A stretch of 64,000 nt of DNA from JAABSX01 sp964480455 (lineage in GTDB: Bacteria; Bacteroidota; Bacteroidia; Cytophagales; Microscillaceae), in assembly GCA_964480455.1 (NCBI GenBank), contig CAYZQI010000003.1:17674-81673 (forward strand), in the 5' to 3' direction. The position numbers were made by a program, and so were the translations under genes. Below the pieces are notes generated by a model. The model was given only the letters and a program-made list of their open reading frames with translations, ran no database searches and was not told the origin of the DNA. Below are positions 9,901 to 17,092 of the stretch, piece by piece (position 1 is the stretch's first letter; each line of letters opens with the position of its first letter).

Positions 9901-10079
9901 CAATGTCGCAAGAGATATGTCCCAGCATCAATAGAAATATGACTGAAAAAGAATGGGAACGCTTTGTATCTCCGCTAAAAGATACAAAAAAAACAGTCAA
10001 ATCAGGAGAAGAAGGCGCAGACAACTCTATTCCGTATGAGAAAACTTGCGAACAGTACGACTCAGGTATCAAAGAATAG
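6930..10079 (+). CDS. nSTAND1 NTPase with transmembrane segment, coiled coil and WD40 repeats
   Basis: A 1049-residue multidomain signalling protein. Residues about 12-400 form an nSTAND1 NTPase: NPFPGLRPF entry motif, Walker A GSSGVGKSS near 53-61, Walker B TLLFFDHFEEYF near 129. A single hydrophobic helix at about 474-497 is followed by a long Ala/Glu/Lys coiled coil (about 498-640). The C-terminus (about 690-1000) holds WD40 blades such as GSDGKIMLWD and TGSFDKSVRIWN. The design, a switch ATPase joined to a repeat-type sensor, is that of STAND conflict and signalling proteins. The hydrophobic helix suggests inner-membrane anchoring. It precedes an outer-membrane barrel and an M23 peptidase on the same strand, so envelope sensing is plausible. 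Confidence 0.88.
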   Translation: METYTTSTKSIDNPFPGLRPFRPDEHALFFGRATHIQEVTQKLMQNRFVAVIGSSGVGKSSFIYCGLLPVLRDKNPAENQLEWNINSIQPSELPYSHLLEVLGLSPDTDDTANVITSLKHQQEENPANTLLFFDHFEEYFRGEQNNTQNRHELDKFIQLLLELSKEPALSLYVVITMRSDFLGYCSYYPEFTKKMNDSQFLIPFMTRAEQRQSIIGPIEYMEASIEEELVERVLDDVKNIPDQLPLMQHALMRTWNEWQKYKQRDPSLKLVHYENIGGVAQALSVHANEAFNELPPEQKNTCAKVFRAIVEVTNDGKCIKKPAQIRQIAEEINASEAEVIAVTTPFRQKDRGLLLPSEDEVNTLDSSSTIEISHESLIRVWTTLNTWVEEEVNSVKLYQRLAEDAERHQKGQTGLWTNPDLEIALDWRNKQKPTKAWGIRYHPTFDRTMWFLQSSKEAHDQLIINQEQKRQRDRQRAAFIFRLILAALVFAIILAGYAWIQSQEAVKQGIIAEKAAGKARKEAIRATAESKRAEAASKKAKKKELEAVKARKDAEVALTLAEAAKTKEKLAAEKAKLSAEKARLSAIEAKTAEEKAKKEAEIAQLNKELADIEKQLADIARQEADKLRMLSIANSMAIKSLELEDDPVKEALVAEQAYKFHKRYGGDPNHPDLYAGLYYALKRVKAAKKQNYNELRGHGANVRALVGKQTGQVYSAGSDGKIMLWDIASKEPIQTYPKGGGLGIHRALALSPSKNYLACVGNYREVWLFPEGNLEVEPEKIPVTNSSVGQIWFVTFVSNQKIIFADEGGNLHLGNTQTRKSNIIQSQLGQINAIAASKGIIAFTNGASVKLLRGDYTQAETFPTAGLGQIISLALSEDANYLALGDASGLVQVYYTQGKTLKGITLRGHTARINQMAFSKDEDVTQLATGSFDKSVRIWNIKTPNDFDRPPIVLKDHDDWVWSITFSTDGTKLLAGCRDNLVRAWPTSLEAMSQEICPSINRNMTEKEWERFVSPLKDTKKTVKSGEEGADNSIPYEKTCEQYDSGIKE

Positions 10080-10207
10080 AAAATTATGAACAGACTGGTT
10101 CTTGGTAGCTGACTTACAATCAATTGATGAGAAGTATTTTACATAAACTAATTGATTATTTTGTTTTTGAACCATTACCAAAAGATAAAGAAAACGTAGA
10201 TAATAAT

Positions 10208-10274
10208 TTCGGTTATTTTAACTTATAAGTTGCAGACAATGATAAATTAAAAAATCATATCTCACAACTCATAA
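10208..10274 (+). repeat. TTATGAGTTG hairpin repeat, copy A
   Basis: It starts ttcggttatttt, has ttataagttg and caactcataa as near-complementary arms, and ends in ataattt. It matches 57403-57470 in the same orientation and 39384-39452 in the opposite orientation. It lies in the gap between the nSTAND1 gene and the barrel gene, so it would be part of the transcript if they are co-transcribed. Confidence 0.65.
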
Positions 10275-10324
10275 TTTACAATTGCTCAATTACATCAGAT
10301 ATTTTGAAAACTTGAAAATAGGAT

Positions 10325-11566
10325 ATGCTAAAATTGAATGTTATTTACCTTACTTGCATGAGTTTGTGTTTCCTATGGCTCGACAACCCATTGGCAAATG
10401 CACAGAGCTGTGAGGTGAAACTGGCACAAGTCATAGATGCTTACAAAAAAGGTACTATCGATAAAGTAGTAACAGAGAACATTCTTGAAAGTTGCCTAGA
10501 TGATAAGTCTCTCAAAAAAGAAGATAGACTTAAAAAAGAAGACAAAATAGAAGCATACAAATACATGACACTCATTTACCTTTATGTAAATGACAATGCA
10601 AAGGCTGAAGAAAGCATGATTGAGTTTATAAAACTTCAATTAAAAGAAAATCCTGAATACGACCCAAGAGATACCCGATATATTCCTGAAACCAATATTC
10701 CTGAATTTTTAGAATTGTACAGCCAAATGCAAACCTCACCTATTTTTTTCTTAGGGGTGCGTTTTGGAGCTAATTTTAGTCAAGTACAAACCACTACCAA
10801 TTTTAGTCTTGACCAATCTGATATTGCAAGAGGTATGTACACCCCACAGCTAGGCTATGAGTTTGGACTCGCCCTAGAGCTCCCTTTTGGAGGCAAGAAA
10901 AAATCTTTCTCCCTCTTAACTGAATTGGTACTGAGACAACAAAGCTATTTATTTGAAGATGAGCTGCTCAATTTTGCAAATATTAGTTTTACCGAAAATC
11001 AGATAAAACTCTCTTTGCCCGTCTTGCTTAAATATCATTTCAAAAGAAAAGAAATCAAAGAAATCATAGAAGAAGATGAAAATGGGCAAGAAGTAAGTAA
11101 AAAGGTTTCTATTCGCAATAAAGTACAGCCTTTTTTGATGGTAGGTGGGTCAGTTGATTATTTGCTCTCAGCCAAGGCCACTGCAGTCAGAACAGATGAC
11201 CTCGGAGAGGTAGGTGCAAGACAGCCTATCAATAATGACAATACCTTTGATTTATTGGGTTTTCAGCAGCGCAACGCATTACAATATGGCATTATACTAG
11301 GTGGAGGATTCAGATTCTTTAATTTCCTAAACACAGGTAGTGATTTTACCATAGAAGCAAGGGTCTATACTGGGCTGAATCCACAGGTAGTAAAAGAAAA
11401 TAGAGGCGCTATCAATGCGCTAATTTATAGATTTGGCTACATAGACAGTGATTTTAAACTGCACCATTTTTCAATTAATTTATCTTACCTAATTCCTAAG
11501 TACAATCCAAAAAAAATTAAACGAAGTAATCAACTCCGTGAACCTTATCAGACTAAATTCGAGTAA
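10325..11566 (+). CDS. Outer-membrane beta-barrel protein
   Basis: A 413-residue exported protein. A signal peptide of about 27 residues (ending PLANAQS) is followed by a helical, charged N-terminal domain (about 30-135) rich in Lys, Glu and Asp. The C-terminal 270 residues are strand-rich with alternating aromatic residues, for example FFLGVRFGANFSQV and FNFLNTGSDFTIEAR, typical of PorT/OmpW-like barrels in Bacteroidota. It follows the nSTAND1-WD40 gene by 245 bases. No ligand or transport function can be read. The N-terminal domain may be periplasmic and interact with partners; this is inference. Confidence 0.8.
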   Translation: MLKLNVIYLTCMSLCFLWLDNPLANAQSCEVKLAQVIDAYKKGTIDKVVTENILESCLDDKSLKKEDRLKKEDKIEAYKYMTLIYLYVNDNAKAEESMIEFIKLQLKENPEYDPRDTRYIPETNIPEFLELYSQMQTSPIFFLGVRFGANFSQVQTTTNFSLDQSDIARGMYTPQLGYEFGLALELPFGGKKKSFSLLTELVLRQQSYLFEDELLNFANISFTENQIKLSLPVLLKYHFKRKEIKEIIEEDENGQEVSKKVSIRNKVQPFLMVGGSVDYLLSAKATAVRTDDLGEVGARQPINNDNTFDLLGFQQRNALQYGIILGGGFRFFNFLNTGSDFTIEARVYTGLNPQVVKENRGAINALIYRFGYIDSDFKLHHFSINLSYLIPKYNPKKIKRSNQLREPYQTKFE

Positions 11567-11599
11567 AGCTAAAAAATAAAGTAATTGAAATTGCAACTG

Positions 11600-12442
11600 A
11601 TGCAAAATTGGAAATGGAAGCATAAACTTCTCAGAAAATTTGAGTGTATCTATCTGCTTTTATACTTCAATGTCTTTGTAAATGCTCAAAATGCTGCCGA
11701 AATACCTGAGCAAGCCTCTGACTCAAGCCAAGTAGCTTGCGAAAGCATCGCTTTTCAATATAATTTCCAAAAAAATAGTGCTTTTAACCCTGCTACTTTT
11801 AAAAATCCAATTTATATAGAGCTTTATAATGTAGAAAAAAAGCAACTCTGGGCTCCCCCCCTACGCAATACACAACTCAAAACCTCTAACTTTGGTCCTA
11901 GATGGGGACATTTTCACCATGGCGTAGATTTAGCTTTGCCCTTGGGCGAGCCTGTTTTTGCAGTATTTAATGGAACTATCAAACTCTCTATGTATGGCAA
12001 AGGCTATGGCAACTATGTTATCATCAAGCACGACAATGGTTTGGAAACACTTTATGCACATCTCTCTAAACGCAGCGTAAAAACAGGGCAACGCGTAAAA
12101 GCAGGGCAAATGATTGGGGCTGTAGGCAGTACAGGATTTAGCACGGGGCCACACCTGCATTTTGAGGTACATTATCAAGGTTATACCCTTAACCCTATGC
12201 TACTCTATGATTTTAACAAGCCAAATCAACTAAGAAGTGATAAGTTTTTTATCAAACCACATCATTTCAGACATTACGGAAACGCTACACCCAAAAAAGG
12301 TTATCTCTTTCATGAAGTAGGTCAAAATGAAACCCTTGCTGCCATCGCTATACGCTACAAAGTAACCCAAGAAGACCTCATTAGATTGAATCAACTCCAA
12401 AACACTGTACTGAGTGCAGGGCAAATTATACAGATTAGATAA
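11600..12442 (+). CDS. M23 family metallopeptidase with C-terminal LysM domain
   Basis: About 280 residues, a periplasmic cell-wall endopeptidase of the LytM type. The N-terminal hydrophobic stretch (CIYLLLYFNVFVNAQ) looks like a signal peptide. Zinc ligands are visible in HHGVDLALPLG (H and D) and GPHLHFEV (HxH). A LysM peptidoglycan-binding domain follows at the C-terminus (FHEVGQNETLAAIAIRYKV to SAGQIIQIR). A TTG at 11585 could extend the protein by five residues; I prefer the ATG at 11600. It cuts peptide cross-links or regulates amidases, and it starts 33 bases after the barrel gene, so the two may share a transcript. Confidence 0.88.
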   Translation: MQNWKWKHKLLRKFECIYLLLYFNVFVNAQNAAEIPEQASDSSQVACESIAFQYNFQKNSAFNPATFKNPIYIELYNVEKKQLWAPPLRNTQLKTSNFGPRWGHFHHGVDLALPLGEPVFAVFNGTIKLSMYGKGYGNYVIIKHDNGLETLYAHLSKRSVKTGQRVKAGQMIGAVGSTGFSTGPHLHFEVHYQGYTLNPMLLYDFNKPNQLRSDKFFIKPHHFRHYGNATPKKGYLFHEVGQNETLAAIAIRYKVTQEDLIRLNQLQNTVLSAGQIIQIR

Positions 12443-12481
12443 ATGGTGATTAGCGGCAGATTATGGTAAGGCCTCTCAAAC

Positions 12482-15400
12482 TCAATCCACCAGCGGCAGT
12501 TCAATGTAAAAAGTAGTTCCTCTACCCAATTCGGTCTCAAACCAAATTCTACCGCCTGCATGCTCTATACCGCGCTTAGAAACAGCCAAGCCTATACCCG
12601 AGCCCGTACTTTTAGTGGTAAAGTTGGGCATAAAAAGTTTGTCTTGTGCTTCCAAGCTTACCCCCTCTCCATTGTCTTTAAAGGCAAGTTTAATGATACC
12701 TTCTACCTCAGCACTAAGTGAGATTTCTACCTTGGCTTGTCGCTCGGCAGGGGTAGCTTCTAAGGCATTTTTAACAAGATTAGTAAAGATACGCCCCATA
12801 AGTTTGCGGTCGCCTTGCACATAAAACCTGCCAGGAATCAGCTGAAGTGCTACTTCTATTTTTTCATCAGCGTAGAGTGTTTCGGTGCTTTGTAAAAGTT
12901 CTATGAGTTCAAAACGCTCGCTACTTGGTACGGGCATTTTAGCAAAAGAAGAAAAAGAAGTGGCAATGTCGTTGAGAATATCAGCCTGCTCGATGAGTGT
13001 ATCAATAGAACGTTCAAAGGTAGCTTTCACTTTTTCGGTTTGTCCTTCTAAGCGTTTTTGCATCATTTGTAAGGTAAGCCGTATGGGTGTAAGTGGATTT
13101 TTGATTTCGTGGGCAACTTGTTGGGCAATTTCTCTCCAAGCAGATTCGCGCTGACTGCGAGCCAGTGCTTCTTTACTTTTGTCTAACTTTTGCAACATTC
13201 GGTTGTATTCTTTGACAAAAATCCCGATTTCATCTTTGGACTCCCAGACCAGTGGCTCGCTGTAATCATAAAAAGAAGTATTGCGTATCTTTTGTGTTAT
13301 GAGCCGCAGAGGAATCACCAGTAGATTGGAAGCAAAGTAAGAAAGCACCAAAAATAAAATTAAAATACTTACAAAAATATTGACAATGGTACTGAGTACC
13401 TCTATCAGGCGTTGCTCAAGCTCATACTGAAAGTCAAAAAAAGGCACACTTACTAGCCCCAATACTTGCTCTGACTCATACGATTTTAAGGGTATATACA
13501 CAGTAAGGTAATTAAGTTTACCTACTGTCTCTTTTTGCATGCTTTCGGTCTCACCTTTGTATTTTATGTCAAAAAGTGCCTTTGGGTTGATATAGCGTGA
13601 TAGAATCTTGATTTCGTAAATAGCAGGCTGACTTGTCATGATTAACCTACCCGAGGGGTCAAACACATTTATGTCGCGCCCAGCATACTTTGCAATTTGC
13701 AAAGACTGGCTAAGGAAGGTTTCTTGGTCAAGCCCTTGCTGTAGGTATTGCTCAAGGTAGGGGCTGAGGTTTCGGGCTATCTTACGGGTATCTTCGGCAA
13801 AACGCTTTGAAAAGTCTACTCTATAATTTTCACTGATGATACTCAATGTGGCTATGCTCACTGTAAGTAAAGGCAGAAAAAAAGCAATGTTTAAATAAAA
13901 CTGGATACGAGTAGCAAAATTTCCTTTGAAACCTTGTAAACGGTTGATGAGGCTGTGGACCAGCATAAAACCCAAAATCTCAAACATCAACACCAAAAAC
14001 AGAAAGGCAAAGTTAGAAAAAATGGCGTTCCAAGCATAAATAGGGATAGATACCACTACTTTTTTGGAGGAAATCTCTACACATAAATGCTCAAAACCGC
14101 CTACTTGAAGCCCCTCTAGAAAAAGTGCTTCTTCATCAAAAAATTCGTTGCTAAAATCGCGGGCATAGTTAAAATCTCCTATGCTATAGACCAGCTGTCG
14201 GTGGTCGTAGAGGGCATAGCCATAGTTCTTTCCTTCTTGGCTACGGTGGTAGGTTTTGTCTATGAGTAATTCAGGATAGACATTGTTAGACAAGTCGCGG
14301 TTTTGCTTAATGTCTAAAATGATATTAAAAAGTGTGTTGTTGGCATCTTCTACTGCTACAAAAGCCACATAATGCCGCACCAAGTTAATACCTGACAAAT
14401 CAATAAAAAAAATCTCAGGCCTTGCCGTACCATAATCTACTCTTTGATAACGGTTATAATAATCTTGGTAATTCAGGGTAGGGTTTTGTGGGTCGAGCGA
14501 TTGGTTATCTGCACCAAAAAGCAAAACTTGTGTCTGGTAACTATCAAAATTTTTACTGAGGTATTTTTTCTGAATCTCATAAGCAAGTTCGTTTTTTAGA
14601 TAAGTGGTATCTTGTAAAGCCGCTTTGAGTGCGGTATCTGCTTTTATTTTTCTGATTGCCTCTCCCAGAAGTATCTCAGCTAGTGGATCTTGCTCAGGTA
14701 TGAGCAAGGTGGCAAAAGTGCGTCTTTCTTTCAAACTTTTTTGCTTGCCATAATGATAAACAGCGTAAGCACCCAAAGATGCAAAAAGCAAAGCACTCAC
14801 AAAAAAATAAATAAAAGTAGTATAAACAAACCTATACAAATACCTTGGCAACTGCTGATAATTGATGCCCAGCAAAAACAAAAAAATACTCAATAACAAA
14901 AAAAACTGTGGATAATTGGCAGAGTATGCCATCATACCACAAAAAAATAAAGTTAGTAGTAAACCCAATAAAAAAGGCCTAACATGTAGCCTAGCAGCAA
15001 AGAGAATAAAAATTCTTGCAAAAAAATGCAATCCTAAAAAACACACCAATGTACAAAGCCCAAAAATTAGGATACCCCACAAACTTTTGTTGCTAAAATC
15101 TAAGGTACGCGTGATGTCTAACTGAAGTTGAGAGCTAATAAACAAGGTACTTAACACATACAAATAGCCTTGCACTACTGTCCACACGCCTACTACACTC
15201 AACCCAAGCCATACGGGATACCATTTGGCCGAAGCAGCCATCATATATCTGAGCCACTTAAAACGCGCTAAATGCCTGGTAAGAAATAAAAATCCTATCC
15301 CAAATAAAAAAAAATTCAGCAATAAATCAAACAAGCTGGGTGCAAACCAAGAAGCATCATAAATACTGCTGTCAAACAAAAAACCATTGGCATAGTGGTC

Positions 15401-16195
15401 TGGAACTTTTAACCAGCGCATCAACCCACGCAAAGGAATGAGATAGCCTAACCATATCAAAAAACTAAACATATATTGACTATGCTTGTGTAGGCGAGCA
15501 TTAGTAAAATGATACAGCCACAGAAAAGTGGCGCAAGCCCCAAGCAAGAAAAACAACAAAATCCAAGCAGCACTACTATAATTGGGCAGTGCTGCACCGT
15601 CTTTTCGCTCAATCGAGAACAAAAACTTACCGCTAGGGGCGTAAATATTTTGATAGCTTAATTGAGGGTTTTGTGAGATATTGAGAGACAAACCACCAAA
15701 AATACTAGGGTTAAGCCCTGACCTTAAGTAAGCATTCTGGATTTTGTATTCTTTGTAAATTTCTAGGAGGCTCATTGCCCGCAGTGTATCTCTATCCTTT
15801 GTCCGTTTTGATTGCATCAACAAGTAGTAATTACCTTCGTGGGCTAGAAACTGAAACTCTTCTTGCTGCTGCGACCATTGTACTTTGGGTATGTAGCAGG
15901 CATCAGACCAGAGGGCAAGTTTTTGATTTTCAAACAGATAATAGAAGTACTTATCAGGAAGTTTTTGAGAAGTCAGTACAGTATCAGGATTGGCAAAAGC
16001 GAGTTGCTGCCATTGGTCGTGCGCCTGCCTAAAGGCAAGTAAGGATTGTTCAACTTTTTCTTTGGTGTTTTGGTAAAAAGCAGGTATATCCTTAGTGGCT
16101 AGGGCATTGGTTTGGTATTTTATCCCAATACTTACCAATAGGCTGAAAAACCCCAAAATTCCGATAACAGAATACGCTTTTTTGTTAATTTTCAA
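12482..16195 (-). CDS. Large multi-pass membrane sensor histidine kinase (NtrY-like)
   Basis: A 1237-residue kinase, much longer than most. The N-terminal two thirds carry many hydrophobic helices (residues about 8-25 and a cluster at about 205-490) and extracytoplasmic loops. A further helix pair near 735-800 and 930-950 precedes a HAMP domain (about 955-1005). The H-box QQVAHEIKNPLTPIRL lies near residue 1025, as in NtrY kinases. The N-box NLVKNALEAT is near 1140, and the G boxes DNGEGV and GSGIGLAVS lie near 1178 and 1200. No response regulator is directly adjacent in the same operon, but a single-domain receiver gene lies 256 bases upstream on the same strand. The signal sensed is unknown. 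Confidence 0.9.
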   Translation of the reverse strand: MKINKKAYSVIGILGFFSLLVSIGIKYQTNALATKDIPAFYQNTKEKVEQSLLAFRQAHDQWQQLAFANPDTVLTSQKLPDKYFYYLFENQKLALWSDACYIPKVQWSQQQEEFQFLAHEGNYYLLMQSKRTKDRDTLRAMSLLEIYKEYKIQNAYLRSGLNPSIFGGLSLNISQNPQLSYQNIYAPSGKFLFSIERKDGAALPNYSSAAWILLFFLLGACATFLWLYHFTNARLHKHSQYMFSFLIWLGYLIPLRGLMRWLKVPDHYANGFLFDSSIYDASWFAPSLFDLLLNFFLFGIGFLFLTRHLARFKWLRYMMAASAKWYPVWLGLSVVGVWTVVQGYLYVLSTLFISSQLQLDITRTLDFSNKSLWGILIFGLCTLVCFLGLHFFARIFILFAARLHVRPFLLGLLLTLFFCGMMAYSANYPQFFLLLSIFLFLLGINYQQLPRYLYRFVYTTFIYFFVSALLFASLGAYAVYHYGKQKSLKERRTFATLLIPEQDPLAEILLGEAIRKIKADTALKAALQDTTYLKNELAYEIQKKYLSKNFDSYQTQVLLFGADNQSLDPQNPTLNYQDYYNRYQRVDYGTARPEIFFIDLSGINLVRHYVAFVAVEDANNTLFNIILDIKQNRDLSNNVYPELLIDKTYHRSQEGKNYGYALYDHRQLVYSIGDFNYARDFSNEFFDEEALFLEGLQVGGFEHLCVEISSKKVVVSIPIYAWNAIFSNFAFLFLVLMFEILGFMLVHSLINRLQGFKGNFATRIQFYLNIAFFLPLLTVSIATLSIISENYRVDFSKRFAEDTRKIARNLSPYLEQYLQQGLDQETFLSQSLQIAKYAGRDINVFDPSGRLIMTSQPAIYEIKILSRYINPKALFDIKYKGETESMQKETVGKLNYLTVYIPLKSYESEQVLGLVSVPFFDFQYELEQRLIEVLSTIVNIFVSILILFLVLSYFASNLLVIPLRLITQKIRNTSFYDYSEPLVWESKDEIGIFVKEYNRMLQKLDKSKEALARSQRESAWREIAQQVAHEIKNPLTPIRLTLQMMQKRLEGQTEKVKATFERSIDTLIEQADILNDIATSFSSFAKMPVPSSERFELIELLQSTETLYADEKIEVALQLIPGRFYVQGDRKLMGRIFTNLVKNALEATPAERQAKVEISLSAEVEGIIKLAFKDNGEGVSLEAQDKLFMPNFTTKSTGSGIGLAVSKRGIEHAGGRIWFETELGRGTTFYIELPLVD

Positions 16196-16376
16196 AATTT
16201 AATGATTGATTATCACTTTGCGTTTTGCATACAGATATAAGATAAGCATACAATTACAAAAACTTTGCAAAATTATATTTTTACACTTGGACTTTGTGTG
16301 TTTGTAGAATTTATATGAAGATTTTTGTGTAGATTGGATTTGGGGTTACTGTAAAGCAAGCAGATTTTGAATATTG

Positions 16377-16392
16377 CTTGCTGTACAGCAAG
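16377..16392. repeat. 16-bp perfect palindrome
   Basis: It reads cttgctgtacagcaag, a perfect dyad, and overlaps a second hairpin whose other arm (GCAAGCA, 16357-16363) lies upstream. It sits between the response-regulator stop and the kinase start, so it could be a terminator stem or an operator. There is no T-run directly after it. Confidence 0.5.
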
Positions 16393-16451
16393 AAGTACCT
16401 TATGTATGGCATTTAGGCTTATTTTTACCTTTTGGTAAGTTGTGCTAGTGC

Positions 16452-16859
16452 TTATTCCATCATACCTTGAATTTCTTTGAGTGCTTTTTCTGTGAGTGGT
16501 TTGGTGATAAACTTTATCACATATTCATTATCTACAATCTTGGCTATGTCGCGCTTGTTGTTAGAACTAGACAGAATCACTACTTTACATTTCTGACGAA
16601 TTGCCTCGGGAAACATCTCAAACTCAAACAAGAATACAAAACCATCTACTATGGGCATATTAATATCCAAAAAGATGACCTCAGGCAGATTTTCGGGGGT
16701 ATTTTGGACTTGCTCTAGGTATTCTAGGGCACTTTTGCCAGAGTTGCGTACTTCTACCTTCTTGGCAAATTTTGTGATTTCTATAATGCGTTTACTGATG
16801 AAGTTATCGGTATCGTTATCATCTACTAATAAAACCAAATCAACTGTTTTTGCAGACAT
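16452..16859 (-). CDS. Single-domain response regulator (CheY-like receiver)
   Basis: A 135-residue receiver domain with no output domain. The acidic pocket is D13/D14 (LLVDDNDTDNF), the phospho-acceptor is D65 (VIFLDINMP), the switch Ser/Thr position falls in VILSSS (residues 95-99), and the conserved Lys is K120 (FITKPLTE). The DNDTDNF variant is common in Bacteroidota receivers that are targets of hybrid or phytochrome-type kinases. It probably works as a phosphate relay or by protein-protein contact. It is upstream of the large kinase on the same strand and may be its partner. Confidence 0.92.
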   Translation of the reverse strand: MSAKTVDLVLLVDDNDTDNFISKRIIEITKFAKKVEVRNSGKSALEYLEQVQNTPENLPEVIFLDINMPIVDGFVFLFEFEMFPEAIRQKCKVVILSSSNNKRDIAKIVDNEYVIKFITKPLTEKALKEIQGMME

Positions 16860-17092
16860 CGCTCTATGATTATTTGATTTAAAGAATAAGGGTTTGCTTA
16901 TTTATTTTAGCCATCAATATTATGCTCAACCCTGATACACAAAGGTATGATTTTTATTCTAAAAAAAATAGTGTTCCTTAAAATAATACTTTTCCTTGAT
17001 GCAAGTTAGAAAGGTACAAAAATAAGATTATTTGGAATAAAACTTAGTTTTTTTCGTATTCATTACATAACAATCTAACCATTTTTGCGATT

